In this document: piece by piece, positions 24,272 through 31,679 of the stretch
Layout: each line of letters opens with the position of its first letter
How positions within the stretch are numbered: the first letter of the stretch is position 1
DNA from: Cellulosilyticum sp.
Lineage (GTDB): Bacteria > Bacillota > Clostridia > Lachnospirales > Cellulosilyticaceae
Reading direction: 5' to 3'
Assembly (NCBI GenBank): GCA_017421915.1
Contig: JAFOHG010000072.1
Location: 1 to 32,852 of the forward strand
DNA length: 32,852 bases
Program-made: the position numbers and the translations under genes
The notes under the pieces: generated by a model
Told to the model about the DNA's origin: nothing
The model's database searches: none
The model's input: the letters and a program-made list of their open reading frames with translations, nothing else

Positions 24272-26227
24272 ATGGACTATCACTTTCTTAAAGTCTGTAC
24301 GGTAACACCAAAAATGCACCTTGCAGATTGTCAGTATAATATAAATGAAATCATTCAAAGTATGAAAACAGCTGCTCAAAATGGTGCCAGTTTAGCGGTT
24401 TATCCTGAGCTTTGTGTAACAGGCTATACTTGTGGGGATTTATTTTTTCAATCTACCCTTATAGAGGAAGCTCAACAAGGGGTTAAAACGATTCTAAAAG
24501 AAACACAGGATATAGAAATAGTTGCTATTATAGGGGTACCTATTACGATTGATGGTGGCTTATATAATACGGCACTTGTGATTTGTAAGGGTAAAATTTT
24601 AGGGATTGTTCCTAAAACCTATCTTCCTAATTATGGGGAGTTTTATGAAAAAAGGTGGTTTGTAGCAGCACATAATCTGATTTCACATCAAATTGCTTAT
24701 GCGGGGCAAAATTGTATCATCTCTCCACACCTACTTTTTAAATGTAATCAAATCCCTTACTTTACTTTAGGCATTGATATTTGTGAAGATTTATGGGCAG
24801 TACTGCCACCTAGTTTACTGCATAGCTTAGCAGGTGCCACTGTTTTAGCTAATCTTTCTGCAAGTAATGAAATTATTGGTAAAGCTCAATATCGTAAAGA
24901 ATTGATTGCACAGCATTCAGCTAAAACAATGAGTGCTTATTTATTTACTTCTTCCGGTATCATGGAATCTACCACAGATTTAGTTTTTAGTGGACATCAA
25001 CTCATCTATGAAGATGGTTATTTATTAGGCGAGTCTACTCTTTTCTCTGATGAGGAAACCATTACTTATGCAATTATTGATTTAGAGCGTTTGCATAGGG
25101 AAAGAATTCGTCAAAATAATATTGTACCAACTCAATTTTTTGAGCCATTAAATTATAAAACCATTACCTTTGATTTACAGAAAGCTTCTTTCGTATTTGA
25201 CCGCCCTATTGAAGCAACGCCTTTTGTACCAAAAGATGAAAATAGTCGTAATGAGCGCTGCAAAAGTATTTTTGATATTCAAGCTCATGGACTGGCAAGA
25301 CGTGCCACTTATGCCAAGGCAGATTATTTAATTTTTGGGATGTCAGGTGGATTAGACTCTACTTTAGCGCTTTTAACTTGTATCAAGGCGGCTGAATATG
25401 CCAATATGTCACGTAAGCAGATTATGGGTGTCACCATGCCTGGATTTGGCACCACAGATCGTACCTATCAAAATGCAGTCAATCTCATGAATTTACTTGG
25501 CATCACGATGAAAGAAATCTCTATTGTAGAAGCTACTACGCAGCACTTACAAACTATTGAGCATCCATTAGACCTACATGATGTCACTTATGAAAATGCA
25601 CAAGCTAGGGAACGTATGCAAATCTTAATGGATTTAGCCAATAAATGGAATGGGATTGTTATTGGAACAGCTGATTTATCGGAATTAGCATTAGGTTGGG
25701 CAACCTTTAATGGGGATCATATGTCTATGTATGGCCTTAATAGCGGTGTACCTAAAACACTCGTGCGCTATTTAATTGATTATGTAGCCCATTATGAAAG
25801 TGAACCCCTTGTACAAGAAATCTTATTTGATGTATTAGATACACCAGTAAGCCCAGAACTTTTACCACCAGATGCTAATGGTGATATTAAGCAAAAAACA
25901 GAAAATGTGGTAGGGCCTTACGAACTACATGACTTTTTTATTTACTATATTTTACGTTTTGGTTATAGACCAAGTAAGATTTTCTTCTTAGCCAAACATG
26001 CTTTTAAAGAAAAATACGATGATGCTACTATTTATAAATGGTTAGAAACCTTCTATAGTCGCTTTTTCAAACACCAATTTAAACGCTCTAGCATGCCAGA
26101 TGGTCCAAAGGTTGGTTCTGTTTGTTTATCTCCTAGAGGAGATTTACGTGTGCCATCTGATGCTTATGGTGATTTGTGGCTAAATGAGTTACAAGCGCTT
26201 AAAGAAAAGCTTCAAATTAAGGGCTAA
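24272..26227 (+). CDS. nadE: Glutamine-dependent NAD+ synthetase
   Basis: This 651-residue two-domain enzyme amidates nicotinic acid adenine dinucleotide to NAD using glutamine. The N-terminal nitrilase-type amidotransferase (residues 1-290) has the triad E46 (YPELCVTGY), K115 (VPKTYLPNYGEFYE) and C171 (GIDICEDLW). The C-terminal synthetase (residues 330-640) carries the PP-loop SGGLDS at 358-363, then MPGFGTTDRTYQNA, GTADLSELALGW and YGLNSGVPKTLVRYL. The length matches the long clostridial form, and the domains are fused and intact. Monocistronic, bounded by its own terminator. Confidence 0.96.
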   Translation: MDYHFLKVCTVTPKMHLADCQYNINEIIQSMKTAAQNGASLAVYPELCVTGYTCGDLFFQSTLIEEAQQGVKTILKETQDIEIVAIIGVPITIDGGLYNTALVICKGKILGIVPKTYLPNYGEFYEKRWFVAAHNLISHQIAYAGQNCIISPHLLFKCNQIPYFTLGIDICEDLWAVLPPSLLHSLAGATVLANLSASNEIIGKAQYRKELIAQHSAKTMSAYLFTSSGIMESTTDLVFSGHQLIYEDGYLLGESTLFSDEETITYAIIDLERLHRERIRQNNIVPTQFFEPLNYKTITFDLQKASFVFDRPIEATPFVPKDENSRNERCKSIFDIQAHGLARRATYAKADYLIFGMSGGLDSTLALLTCIKAAEYANMSRKQIMGVTMPGFGTTDRTYQNAVNLMNLLGITMKEISIVEATTQHLQTIEHPLDLHDVTYENAQARERMQILMDLANKWNGIVIGTADLSELALGWATFNGDHMSMYGLNSGVPKTLVRYLIDYVAHYESEPLVQEILFDVLDTPVSPELLPPDANGDIKQKTENVVGPYELHDFFIYYILRFGYRPSKIFFLAKHAFKEKYDDATIYKWLETFYSRFFKHQFKRSSMPDGPKVGSVCLSPRGDLRVPSDAYGDLWLNELQALKEKLQIKG

Positions 26228-26272
26228 GTTAAAAACTTTTATATAGAATAGTAAATTTTTATATCAAATAGT

Positions 26273-26323
26273 AAAGGAGAATGCCTTCAAATGTTTGTTA
26301 TCATCTGAAGGCATTCTCCTTTT
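26273..26323 (+). terminator. Terminator of nadE
   Basis: AAAGGAGAATGCCTTCA (26273-26289) pairs perfectly over 17 bases with TGAAGGCATTCTCCTTT (26306-26322), then T and AGTTTT. It contains an AAAGGAG that is not a ribosome site for any gene. Confidence 0.88.
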
Positions 26324-26362
26324 AGTTTTAAATCCCTTATTTAAATTCTTTATTTAAAAATT

Positions 26363-27640
26363 TTATGGTAAAGTGACTAATCCTTTATCTTTCATTGTTT
26401 GTAAAGCAATCATCACACCTAGTCTTGCATGATAGAATGTTAATCCACCTTGGAAGAATACCGTATAAGGTGGTTTGATTGGTGCATCTGCACTCATTTC
26501 AATAGAAGCACCTTGAATGAATGCACCAGCTGCCATAATAACAGGTGCATCATAACCTGGCATATCCCATGGTTCTGGTACAACATAACTATCTACTGGT
26601 GCACCTTTTTGAATCCCTTGACAAAAGGCAATAACATTTTCAGGTGATTGCATATTAATCGCTTGAATAATGTCATGACGAGACTCTTTTGAAGTTGGCA
26701 TGACTTCAAAGCCAAGTTTTTCATAAAGTGCTGAGGCAAAAATAGCGCCTTTAAGTGCATTAGTAACTACTTCTGGCGCAAGGAATAACCCTTGAAGTAC
26801 AGGTTGATTTAAGCCAAGTGTTGCCCCTACTTCTTTTCCGAGACCTGGAGCTGTTAAACGCATCGCTGCTTTTTCAACATATTCTTCTTTACCTACAATA
26901 TAACCACCAATTGGTGCTAATCCACCACCTGGGTTTTTAATAAGTGAGCCTACGCATAAGTCTGCACCTACTTCTGTTGGCTCAATAGTTTCTACAAATT
27001 CACCATAGCAGTTATCTACCATACATACAACATCTGGTTTAATGCTTTTAATAAAGCTAATGAGCTCGCCAATTTGTTTTACAGAAAAAGTTGGACGATA
27101 GCTATAGCCTTTTGAACGTTGGATGGTTACTAATTTTGTTTTTTCTGTAATGGCAGCACGAATCCCATCATAATCGAAGCTAAAATCTTCTTTTAAATCG
27201 ACTTGTTTATAAGTAATCCCATACTCTGCTAAGCTTCCTACTTCTGGACGAATCCCAATAACACCTTCTAAAGTATCATAAGGTTTGCCTACTGGTGAAA
27301 GTAACTCATCTCCTGGACGTAAGTTTCCAAATAATGCAACGGTTAATGCATGAGTTCCAGACATAAGCTGTGGCCTTACAAGACCAGATTCTGTTTTAAA
27401 AATGTCTGCATAAATTTGTTCAACTACATCACGGCCTAAATCATTATATCCATAACCTGTTGTTGCAGAAAAATGGACATCACTTAATTTGTTTTTTTGC
27501 ATTGCATGAAGGACTTTAGCCCCATTAATGTGCATGGTTTCATCTAAGCGGTCAAAGCATTCTTTTAAACTTTGTTCAACTTCTCTACAAAATGCTTCTG
27601 TTTGAGCATCAATTCCAAATAACTCATTTAACGTATTCAT
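26363..27640 (-). CDS. PLP-dependent methionine gamma-lyase-like protein (aluminium resistance family)
   Basis: This 425-residue protein of PF06838, a branch of the Cys/Met-metabolism PLP enzymes often labelled aluminium resistance protein. The PLP lysine is K235 in GSLIKNPGGG, with the cofactor-stacking region MSGTHALTVALFGNL, the aspartate in VCMVDNCYGEF and the phosphate-binding LTFYHARLGV segment near the C-terminus. Physiological substrate is uncertain; sulfur amino acid lyase activity is the family inference. The start was set at 27640, where GAGGAG is 6-9 bases upstream; an in-frame ATG at 27664 precedes the ribosome site. A strong hairpin lies just upstream in its leader. Confidence 0.9.
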   Translation of the reverse strand: MNTLNELFGIDAQTEAFCREVEQSLKECFDRLDETMHINGAKVLHAMQKNKLSDVHFSATTGYGYNDLGRDVVEQIYADIFKTESGLVRPQLMSGTHALTVALFGNLRPGDELLSPVGKPYDTLEGVIGIRPEVGSLAEYGITYKQVDLKEDFSFDYDGIRAAITEKTKLVTIQRSKGYSYRPTFSVKQIGELISFIKSIKPDVVCMVDNCYGEFVETIEPTEVGADLCVGSLIKNPGGGLAPIGGYIVGKEEYVEKAAMRLTAPGLGKEVGATLGLNQPVLQGLFLAPEVVTNALKGAIFASALYEKLGFEVMPTSKESRHDIIQAINMQSPENVIAFCQGIQKGAPVDSYVVPEPWDMPGYDAPVIMAAGAFIQGASIEMSADAPIKPPYTVFFQGGLTFYHARLGVMIALQTMKDKGLVTLP

Positions 27641-27661
27641 GACGTTCTCCTCAATAGTTAA

Positions 27662-27697
27662 CACCCATTAATCAGTCATTAATGGGTGCTGTTTTTT
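27662..27697 (+). terminator. Terminator-like hairpin in the leader of the methionine gamma-lyase-like gene
   Basis: CACCCATTAAT (27662-27672) and ATTAATGGGTG (27678-27688) form a perfect 11-bp stem with a five-base loop, followed on the plus strand by CTGTTTTTTTC. The orientation is opposite to the adjacent gene, so it would stop antisense transcription; in the gene's own transcript it is a 5' hairpin directly before the ribosome site. Confidence 0.7.
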
Positions 27698-27826
27698 TCT
27701 TTATTATATCATTTTTTGACACTGAATCAACCTTTAGGCAAACATCCACCTGAATTCACTTAGTTAAGTTTTTTAAAGCATAGCCAAATGATTTGCAAGC
27801 TATACCATAAGTTTTATAAAATTTCA

Positions 27827-28519
27827 TTAAATTAAGTGTGCAAAAAGAGGTGCAAGTATAACCGTTAGTAAACCCGCTACTGCAATAGATAAACTACTCA
27901 TTGCCCCCTCTACTTCACCTAATTCCATAGCTTTAGTTGTACCAATGGCATGAGCAGCTGTTCCAATGGCTAGTCCTTTTGCAATAGGTTCTTCAATATG
28001 AAAGACTTTGCAAACGCCCTCTGCAATCATATTGCCTAAAACACCTGTCATAATAATAACCGCTACAGTAATATTGGAGATGCCACCTAATTCTTCTGAA
28101 ATCACCATCCCAATGGCTGTGGTAATGGATTTTGGAAGAAGAGTTACATACTCCTCATGAGATAAATGAAAAAGTAAAGCAAATAAAAAGACGCTTAGTA
28201 AACTAGCTAAAACGCCTGAACCAATGCCTAGTATAATGGCTTTTTTATGAGCTTTTAAAAGTTCTAATTGTTCATAAAGTGAAACAGCTAAACAAACAGT
28301 AGCAGGTGTTAAAAGATAACTTATGTACTTTGCCCCTTCATAATAATTGTCGTAAGGTACATCCAGTAGCAACAAACAACCGATTACAAAGACAATGGAA
28401 ATTAATAATGGATTCAAATAACTTTTTTTAAAGCGTTTTTTAAGAAAAAGCCCTATTTCATAGCCTATTAGGCTAATGACAACTCCAAAGAAAAGAGAAT
28501 GACTAAGAAATGTCTGCAT
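27827..28519 (-). CDS. lrgB: LrgB/CidB-family membrane protein
   Basis: This is a 230-residue multi-spanning protein (about seven segments). The conserved signature region reads LLPKSITTAIGMVISEELGGISNITVAVIIMTGVLGN (TPKSVTxPIAMxxSxxxGG-like), followed by the terminal GLAIGTAAHAIGTTKAMELGEVEGAMSSLSIAVAGLLTVILAPL block. In Staphylococcus, LrgAB modulates murein hydrolase activity and cell death; homologues also take up pyruvate or export glycolate, so the exact role here is open. It overlaps lrgA by 17 bases, a tight translational coupling. No strong terminator is visible in 27701-27826. Confidence 0.9.
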   Translation of the reverse strand: MQTFLSHSLFFGVVISLIGYEIGLFLKKRFKKSYLNPLLISIVFVIGCLLLLDVPYDNYYEGAKYISYLLTPATVCLAVSLYEQLELLKAHKKAIILGIGSGVLASLLSVFLFALLFHLSHEEYVTLLPKSITTAIGMVISEELGGISNITVAVIIMTGVLGNMIAEGVCKVFHIEEPIAKGLAIGTAAHAIGTTKAMELGEVEGAMSSLSIAVAGLLTVILAPLFAHLI

Positions 28520-28874
28520 GTGTACCCTTCTTTCTAGAACGAATAATAAATTGTGTGATTCGGCCTGTTACAGCTATAACAATAATAGTTGTTATAACGG
28601 TGGTCACAATCATTGGAAACCATATGCCTTTTAAAATTCCCCAAGACTCAAGTAATCCTACAGCAGCTGGAATAAACATAATCGGCATAATCTCAATTAA
28701 AAAATTGGCTGTTTCTTTGACTTGCTCTAGCTTAAGAATGCCCAGTTTAAGGATTAAAAGCATTAAAACAAGGCCATAAATACTAGCGGGTATAGCTATA
28801 GGAATCACATTTTTACAAAGCTCGCCTATAAAGCTTATCCCTAAAATAATGCCAAATTGCTTGATATATTTCAT
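28503..28874 (-). CDS. lrgA: LrgA/CidA-family holin-like protein
   Basis: This 123-residue protein has four membrane segments and a short basic tail (RSRKKGTHADIS). The family pattern is clear: FGIILGISFIGELCKNVIPIAIPASIYGLVLMLLIL (the FLGExxxxxxxxxxPxxxxGxxxLxxxL motif) and FLIEIMPIMFIPAAVGLLESW. LrgA partners with LrgB; the pair is either a holin-like regulator of cell-wall hydrolases or a small-acid transporter. It is the first gene of the operon, preceded by GAAAGGG and a plausible promoter with an overlapping inverted repeat. Confidence 0.9.
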   Translation of the reverse strand: MKYIKQFGIILGISFIGELCKNVIPIAIPASIYGLVLMLLILKLGILKLEQVKETANFLIEIMPIMFIPAAVGLLESWGILKGIWFPMIVTTVITTIIVIAVTGRITQFIIRSRKKGTHADIS

Positions 28875-28915
28875 ATGCTTAGCCCTTTCTATAAATTTAT
28901 AAATATAGATGCTTG

Positions 28916-28964
28916 TGATTTAATATTGTGAAGTAAATCATAAGTATTTTATATTTTCTATCAA
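28916..28964 (-). promoter_or_regulatory. Candidate lrgAB promoter with overlapping palindrome
   Basis: On the minus strand TTGATA (28964-28959) and TATGAT (28942-28937) are separated by 16 bases. A perfect inverted repeat TGATTTA/TAAATCA at 28916-28922 and 28934-28940 overlaps the -10 box, a position suited to a repressor. No regulator gene lies next to lrgAB to pair with it. Confidence 0.45.
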
Positions 28965-29052
28965 TCTAATATTTTAGGCAGAATAAGGTAAAATGTCAAA
29001 TGGTAGGTTTCTACAAGTTAGTAAAATGGTGGGGGTTAGCAAGCATGAAAGT

Positions 29053-29090
29053 AAAAAATGACTATAAATTAAAATTTACAGTCATTTTTT
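29053..29090 (-). terminator. Terminator of the HMA-like gene
   Basis: AAAAAATGACTATAAATT (29053-29070) pairs with AATTTACAGTCATTTTTT (29073-29090) with a single mismatch and a two-base gap. T runs lie on both strands; it follows the minus-strand gene ending at 29116. Confidence 0.75.
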
Positions 29091-29115
29091 AAAGCATATA
29101 TGAGATTTGAATGGA

Positions 29116-29319
29116 TTATCTTAATTTATTGCCTGCCCCACGTATGCAATGTTCAATTTGTTGTTCACTTGCAGGGCTAGCATAGGTAACTTTTACAAGA
29201 TCACCAGAGCTATTAATAGCAGCATGTTTCACGCCCTCTATTTTATCTAATGAATTAATCAGTTGATTTTTGGCATCAGATTTGGTTAAAGGACGAATTT
29301 CAATTTGTGTTTTTTTCAT
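29116..29319 (-). CDS. Small HMA-like (ferredoxin-fold) protein without the metal motif
   Basis: This 67-residue protein has the spacing of a heavy-metal-associated domain: strand (TQIEIRPL), helix (SDAKNQLINSLDKIEGV), strand (KHAAINSS), strand (DLVKVTYAS) and helix (SEQQIEHCIRGAGNKLR). The GMTCxxC copper loop is replaced by PLTKSDAK, so it cannot bind metal in the usual way; its only cysteine is C58. No copper ATPase or other metal gene is adjacent. The ribosome site AAGGAGATGATG is good and a terminator follows, so it is a real monocistronic gene. Function unknown. Confidence 0.68.
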   Translation of the reverse strand: MKKTQIEIRPLTKSDAKNQLINSLDKIEGVKHAAINSSGDLVKVTYASPASEQQIEHCIRGAGNKLR

Positions 29320-29386
29320 AAAAGCATCATCTCCTTACATTAGGTATATACTTAGTGTGCCTTCTTTAGTAAGGATTTATAAGATA

Positions 29387-29406
29387 CAATAGCTTCCAAT
29401 CTATTG
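29387..29406 (-). terminator. Short inverted repeat after the fasciclin gene
   Basis: CAATAG (29387-29392) and CTATTG (29401-29406) form a 6-bp stem with an 8-base loop just past the fasciclin stop. No clear T tract follows, so terminator function is weakly supported. Confidence 0.3.
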
Positions 29407-29413
29407 CACTATA

Positions 29414-29926
29414 TTATGGTAACATAACCGCATCAATAATATGAATCACACCATTTTTAGCTTGAACATCAGCTACAATTACTTTAGCACCATCAATATA
29501 TAAGCTACCATCTTTCACTTCAATTTTTGCAGGTTTACCATTGAGCATCATAATATCTTGCCCATTAAGTTTAAGTGCTTCTTCAGATGAAACCTTTCCT
29601 TGTTTTACATGATAAGTTAATACATCTGTTAGTTTATTTTTATTTTCTGGTTTTAAAAGGTCTTCTAATGTACCATTAGGTAAGTTTTTAAAAGCATGAT
29701 CTGTAGGTGCAAAAACAGTAAATGGTCCATCACCTTTTAAAGTATCCACTAAACCTGCACTGTCTAACGCCTTAACTAATGTAGTAAGGTCTTTATTTTG
29801 CTGAGCAATCTCAACAATATTCATTTCTTGCTCATTTCGAGGTTTAGCTACAATACACATGCTTGTTTGTACCAACATGGCAACTAATAAAACGGATACT
29901 AATAAGAGTTTACTTCTATGTTTCAT
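29414..29926 (-). CDS. Secreted fasciclin (FAS1) domain protein
   Basis: This 170-residue protein has an N-terminal signal sequence (MKHRSK, then a hydrophobic core LLLVSVLLVAMLVQ) followed by one FAS1 domain: NIVEIAQQNKDLTTLVKALDSAGLVDTL, the H1 motif FTVFAPTDHAFKNLP, LTDVLTYHVKQGKV and the H2-like NGVIHIIDAVMLP. FAS1 domains mediate surface adhesion or carbohydrate and matrix binding. Cys near the signal end (SMCIVA) could be a lipid anchor but lacks a convincing lipobox. The start is at 29926, with AAGGAG 7-12 bases upstream; the further in-frame ATG at 29932 lies within two bases of that site. Monocistronic. Confidence 0.9.
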   Translation of the reverse strand: MKHRSKLLLVSVLLVAMLVQTSMCIVAKPRNEQEMNIVEIAQQNKDLTTLVKALDSAGLVDTLKGDGPFTVFAPTDHAFKNLPNGTLEDLLKPENKNKLTDVLTYHVKQGKVSSEEALKLNGQDIMMLNGKPAKIEVKDGSLYIDGAKVIVADVQAKNGVIHIIDAVMLP

Positions 29927-29997
29927 AATCATACTCCTTTTTAATCTATTTCAAGAAGTATTTTATCCACTTTTCCAATAATTATAAGATAAAAATA

Positions 29998-31305
29998 TTA
30001 TTCATCAAAAATAGAAACTATTTCTCCATCTAATATGCGATTCATATTTTTAACGGCACAAAAATTGCCACACATACTACAGGTATCTTCTTTCATAGGT
30101 TTTGAAGAAGCACGATATTTTTTAGCTTTATTAGGGTCAATCGCTACCTCAAACATCTTTTCCCAGTCTAACTTGTGGCGTGCCTGATCCATTTCCATAT
30201 CCCAATCTAATACATGAGGCAGTCCTTTTGCAATATCAGCTGCATGGGCGGCAATACGTGTTGCAATAATACCTTCTTTTACATCCTCTACATCAGGTAA
30301 CCTTAAATGCTCTGCTGGTGTAACATAGCAAAGAAATGCTGCGCCATGTTGGGCTGCAATAGCACCTCCAATGGCTGATGTAATGTGGTCATATCCAGGT
30401 GCAATATCTGTTACAATTGGCCCTAACACATAGAAAGGTGCCCCATGACAGAGCTTTTTCTGAATTTCCATATTAGCAGGAATCTGATTCATAGGCATAT
30501 GTCCTGGCCCTTCAATCATTACTTGAACATCTTTTTCCCATGCACGCTTAGTCAGTTCTCCTAATGTAATGAGTTCCTCAATTTGTGAAGCATCTGTTCC
30601 ATCAAAAATACTACCAGGACGACAAGCATCACCAAGGCTTAATGTTACATCATATTGACGGCAGATTTCTAGAATTTCATCAAAATGTTCATAAAATGGA
30701 TTTTCCTTACCTGTCATCTCCATCCAAGCAAAAATAATAGAACCACCTCTTGAGACAATATTCATCAAACGTTTATTACGTTTAAACTTTTGGGCCGTTT
30801 CCTGATTAATGCCACAGTGAATGGTCATAAAATCTACCCCATCTTCGGCATGCATTTTGACAATATCGATCCATTCTTCGCTCGTAATCTTTATTAATGG
30901 TTTATGATAATAAACGACAGCATCATAAATAGGTACTGTACCAATCATAGCTGGACAACTTTCAGTCAGTTTTCTACGGAACTTTCTAGTATCACCACAT
31001 GAACTTAAATCCATAATAGCTTCAGCGCCCATATTAACTGCACGCGTTACTTTAGCTAATTCTACCTCTAAATTAGTCATATCTCTTGAAGTCCCTAGAT
31101 TAACATTAATCTTTGTACGTAAAGCTGCCCCTACACCATTAGGCGAAATAGACTGATGTAACTTATTACAAGGAATAATAACCTGTCCATTTGCAATAAG
31201 CTGCATTAGTTTTTCAGGAGCGATATACTCTTTTTCAGCTACGATTTTCATTTCTTTGGTAAGAATGCCCTTACGAGCAGCTTCCATTTGTGTTGTATAT
31301 TCCAT
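29998..31305 (-). CDS. thiC: Phosphomethylpyrimidine synthase
   Basis: This 435-residue radical-SAM enzyme converts aminoimidazole ribotide into the thiamine pyrimidine HMP-P. Core segments: [24 protein letters not shown] start (region 50-75), [44 protein letters not shown] and the cluster-binding cysteines near the C-terminus in [13 protein letters not shown]. The cluster motif is CX2CX3C, one residue shorter than the CX2CX4C of Proteobacteria; this fits the short clostridial and archaeal branch that lacks the long N-terminal extension, as I recall it. The gene stands alone rather than with other thi genes, and is controlled by a TPP riboswitch and terminator in its 5' leader. Confidence 0.96.
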   Translation of the reverse strand: MEYTTQMEAARKGILTKEMKIVAEKEYIAPEKLMQLIANGQVIIPCNKLHQSISPNGVGAALRTKINVNLGTSRDMTNLEVELAKVTRAVNMGAEAIMDLSSCGDTRKFRRKLTESCPAMIGTVPIYDAVVYYHKPLIKITSEEWIDIVKMHAEDGVDFMTIHCGINQETAQKFKRNKRLMNIVSRGGSIIFAWMEMTGKENPFYEHFDEILEICRQYDVTLSLGDACRPGSIFDGTDASQIEELITLGELTKRAWEKDVQVMIEGPGHMPMNQIPANMEIQKKLCHGAPFYVLGPIVTDIAPGYDHITSAIGGAIAAQHGAAFLCYVTPAEHLRLPDVEDVKEGIIATRIAAHAADIAKGLPHVLDWDMEMDQARHKLDWEKMFEVAIDPNKAKKYRASSKPMKEDTCSMCGNFCAVKNMNRILDGEIVSIFDE

Positions 31306-31462
31306 AAGAACCCCTTTCTTGATTTAATGAGGTTGTTGCATTAAGCATTTCAACTTATATTTATATAATAGTTAAAGCAATTAAACTTATTTAAGTCTAA
31401 CAAATTGTATATTTATAAGTTATATGCTCTTAGTGCGACGGCCCCATTAAAATTTATGTGAT

Positions 31463-31496
31463 AAAAAAACAGGAGATACCTAAATACGGTATCTCC
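31463..31496 (-). terminator. Riboswitch-controlled intrinsic terminator of thiC
   Basis: On the minus strand GGAGATACC (31496-31488) pairs with GGTATCTCC (31480-31472), followed by a seven-T tract (31469-31463). It lies between the TPP aptamer and the thiC start, so it serves as the expression platform. Confidence 0.9.
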
Positions 31497-31509
31497 CAGC
31501 ATCTTCCGA

Positions 31510-31617
31510 AAAAATCAACTATGACTTCCTACGGCGGCATTATCCGCATCAGGTTAAAGGGTCGAAGTTGGATGACTTCCTCTCAGCCGGCTCTACCAGC
31601 TCCCCTGTAATTTTATA
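31510..31617 (-). ncRNA. TPP riboswitch (THI element) controlling thiC
   Basis: The minus strand shows all conserved THI-box elements in order: AGGGGAGC at the start, GGCTGAGAGG, GACCCTTTAACCTGAT, GGATAATGCC and the closing CGTAGGAAGTC. Helix P1 can form between AAAATTAC near the 5' end and GTTGATTTT after the aptamer. A rho-independent terminator follows 14 bases later, and thiC begins about 200 bases downstream. Thiamine pyrophosphate binding is thus expected to promote premature termination. The remaining leader 31306-31462 holds no further gene. Confidence 0.96.
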
Positions 31618-31620
31618 CAT

Positions 31621-31649
31621 ATCATAACATTGACAAAGTATTCTGTCAA
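31621..31649 (-). promoter_or_regulatory. Promoter of the thiC leader
   Basis: On the minus strand a perfect TTGACA (31649-31644) and TATGAT (31626-31621) are spaced by 17 bases. The predicted start at about 31613 places the transcript's 5' end right at helix P1 of the TPP riboswitch. Confidence 0.85.
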
Positions 31650-31679
31650 TTATTTAAGTTAATTCAAATAACTTCTTTT

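Noticed and set aside
28993..29061. 22-codon ORF (starting MSNGRFLQVSK) with an AAGGT upstream and a terminator behind it
   Set aside because: Its stop lies inside the terminator stem of the opposite-strand gene, the ribosome site is poor and the peptide has no recognisable character.
31495..31515. CCGAAAAAA stretch resembling half of a dif-like recombination site
   Set aside because: It lacks a matching inverted arm and lies in the riboswitch-terminator linker; no dif site was found in the window.
31521..31582. Repeated ATGACTTCCT at 31521-31530 and 31572-31581
   Set aside because: Both copies belong to conserved parts of the TPP riboswitch, so the repeat is explained by the RNA structure.
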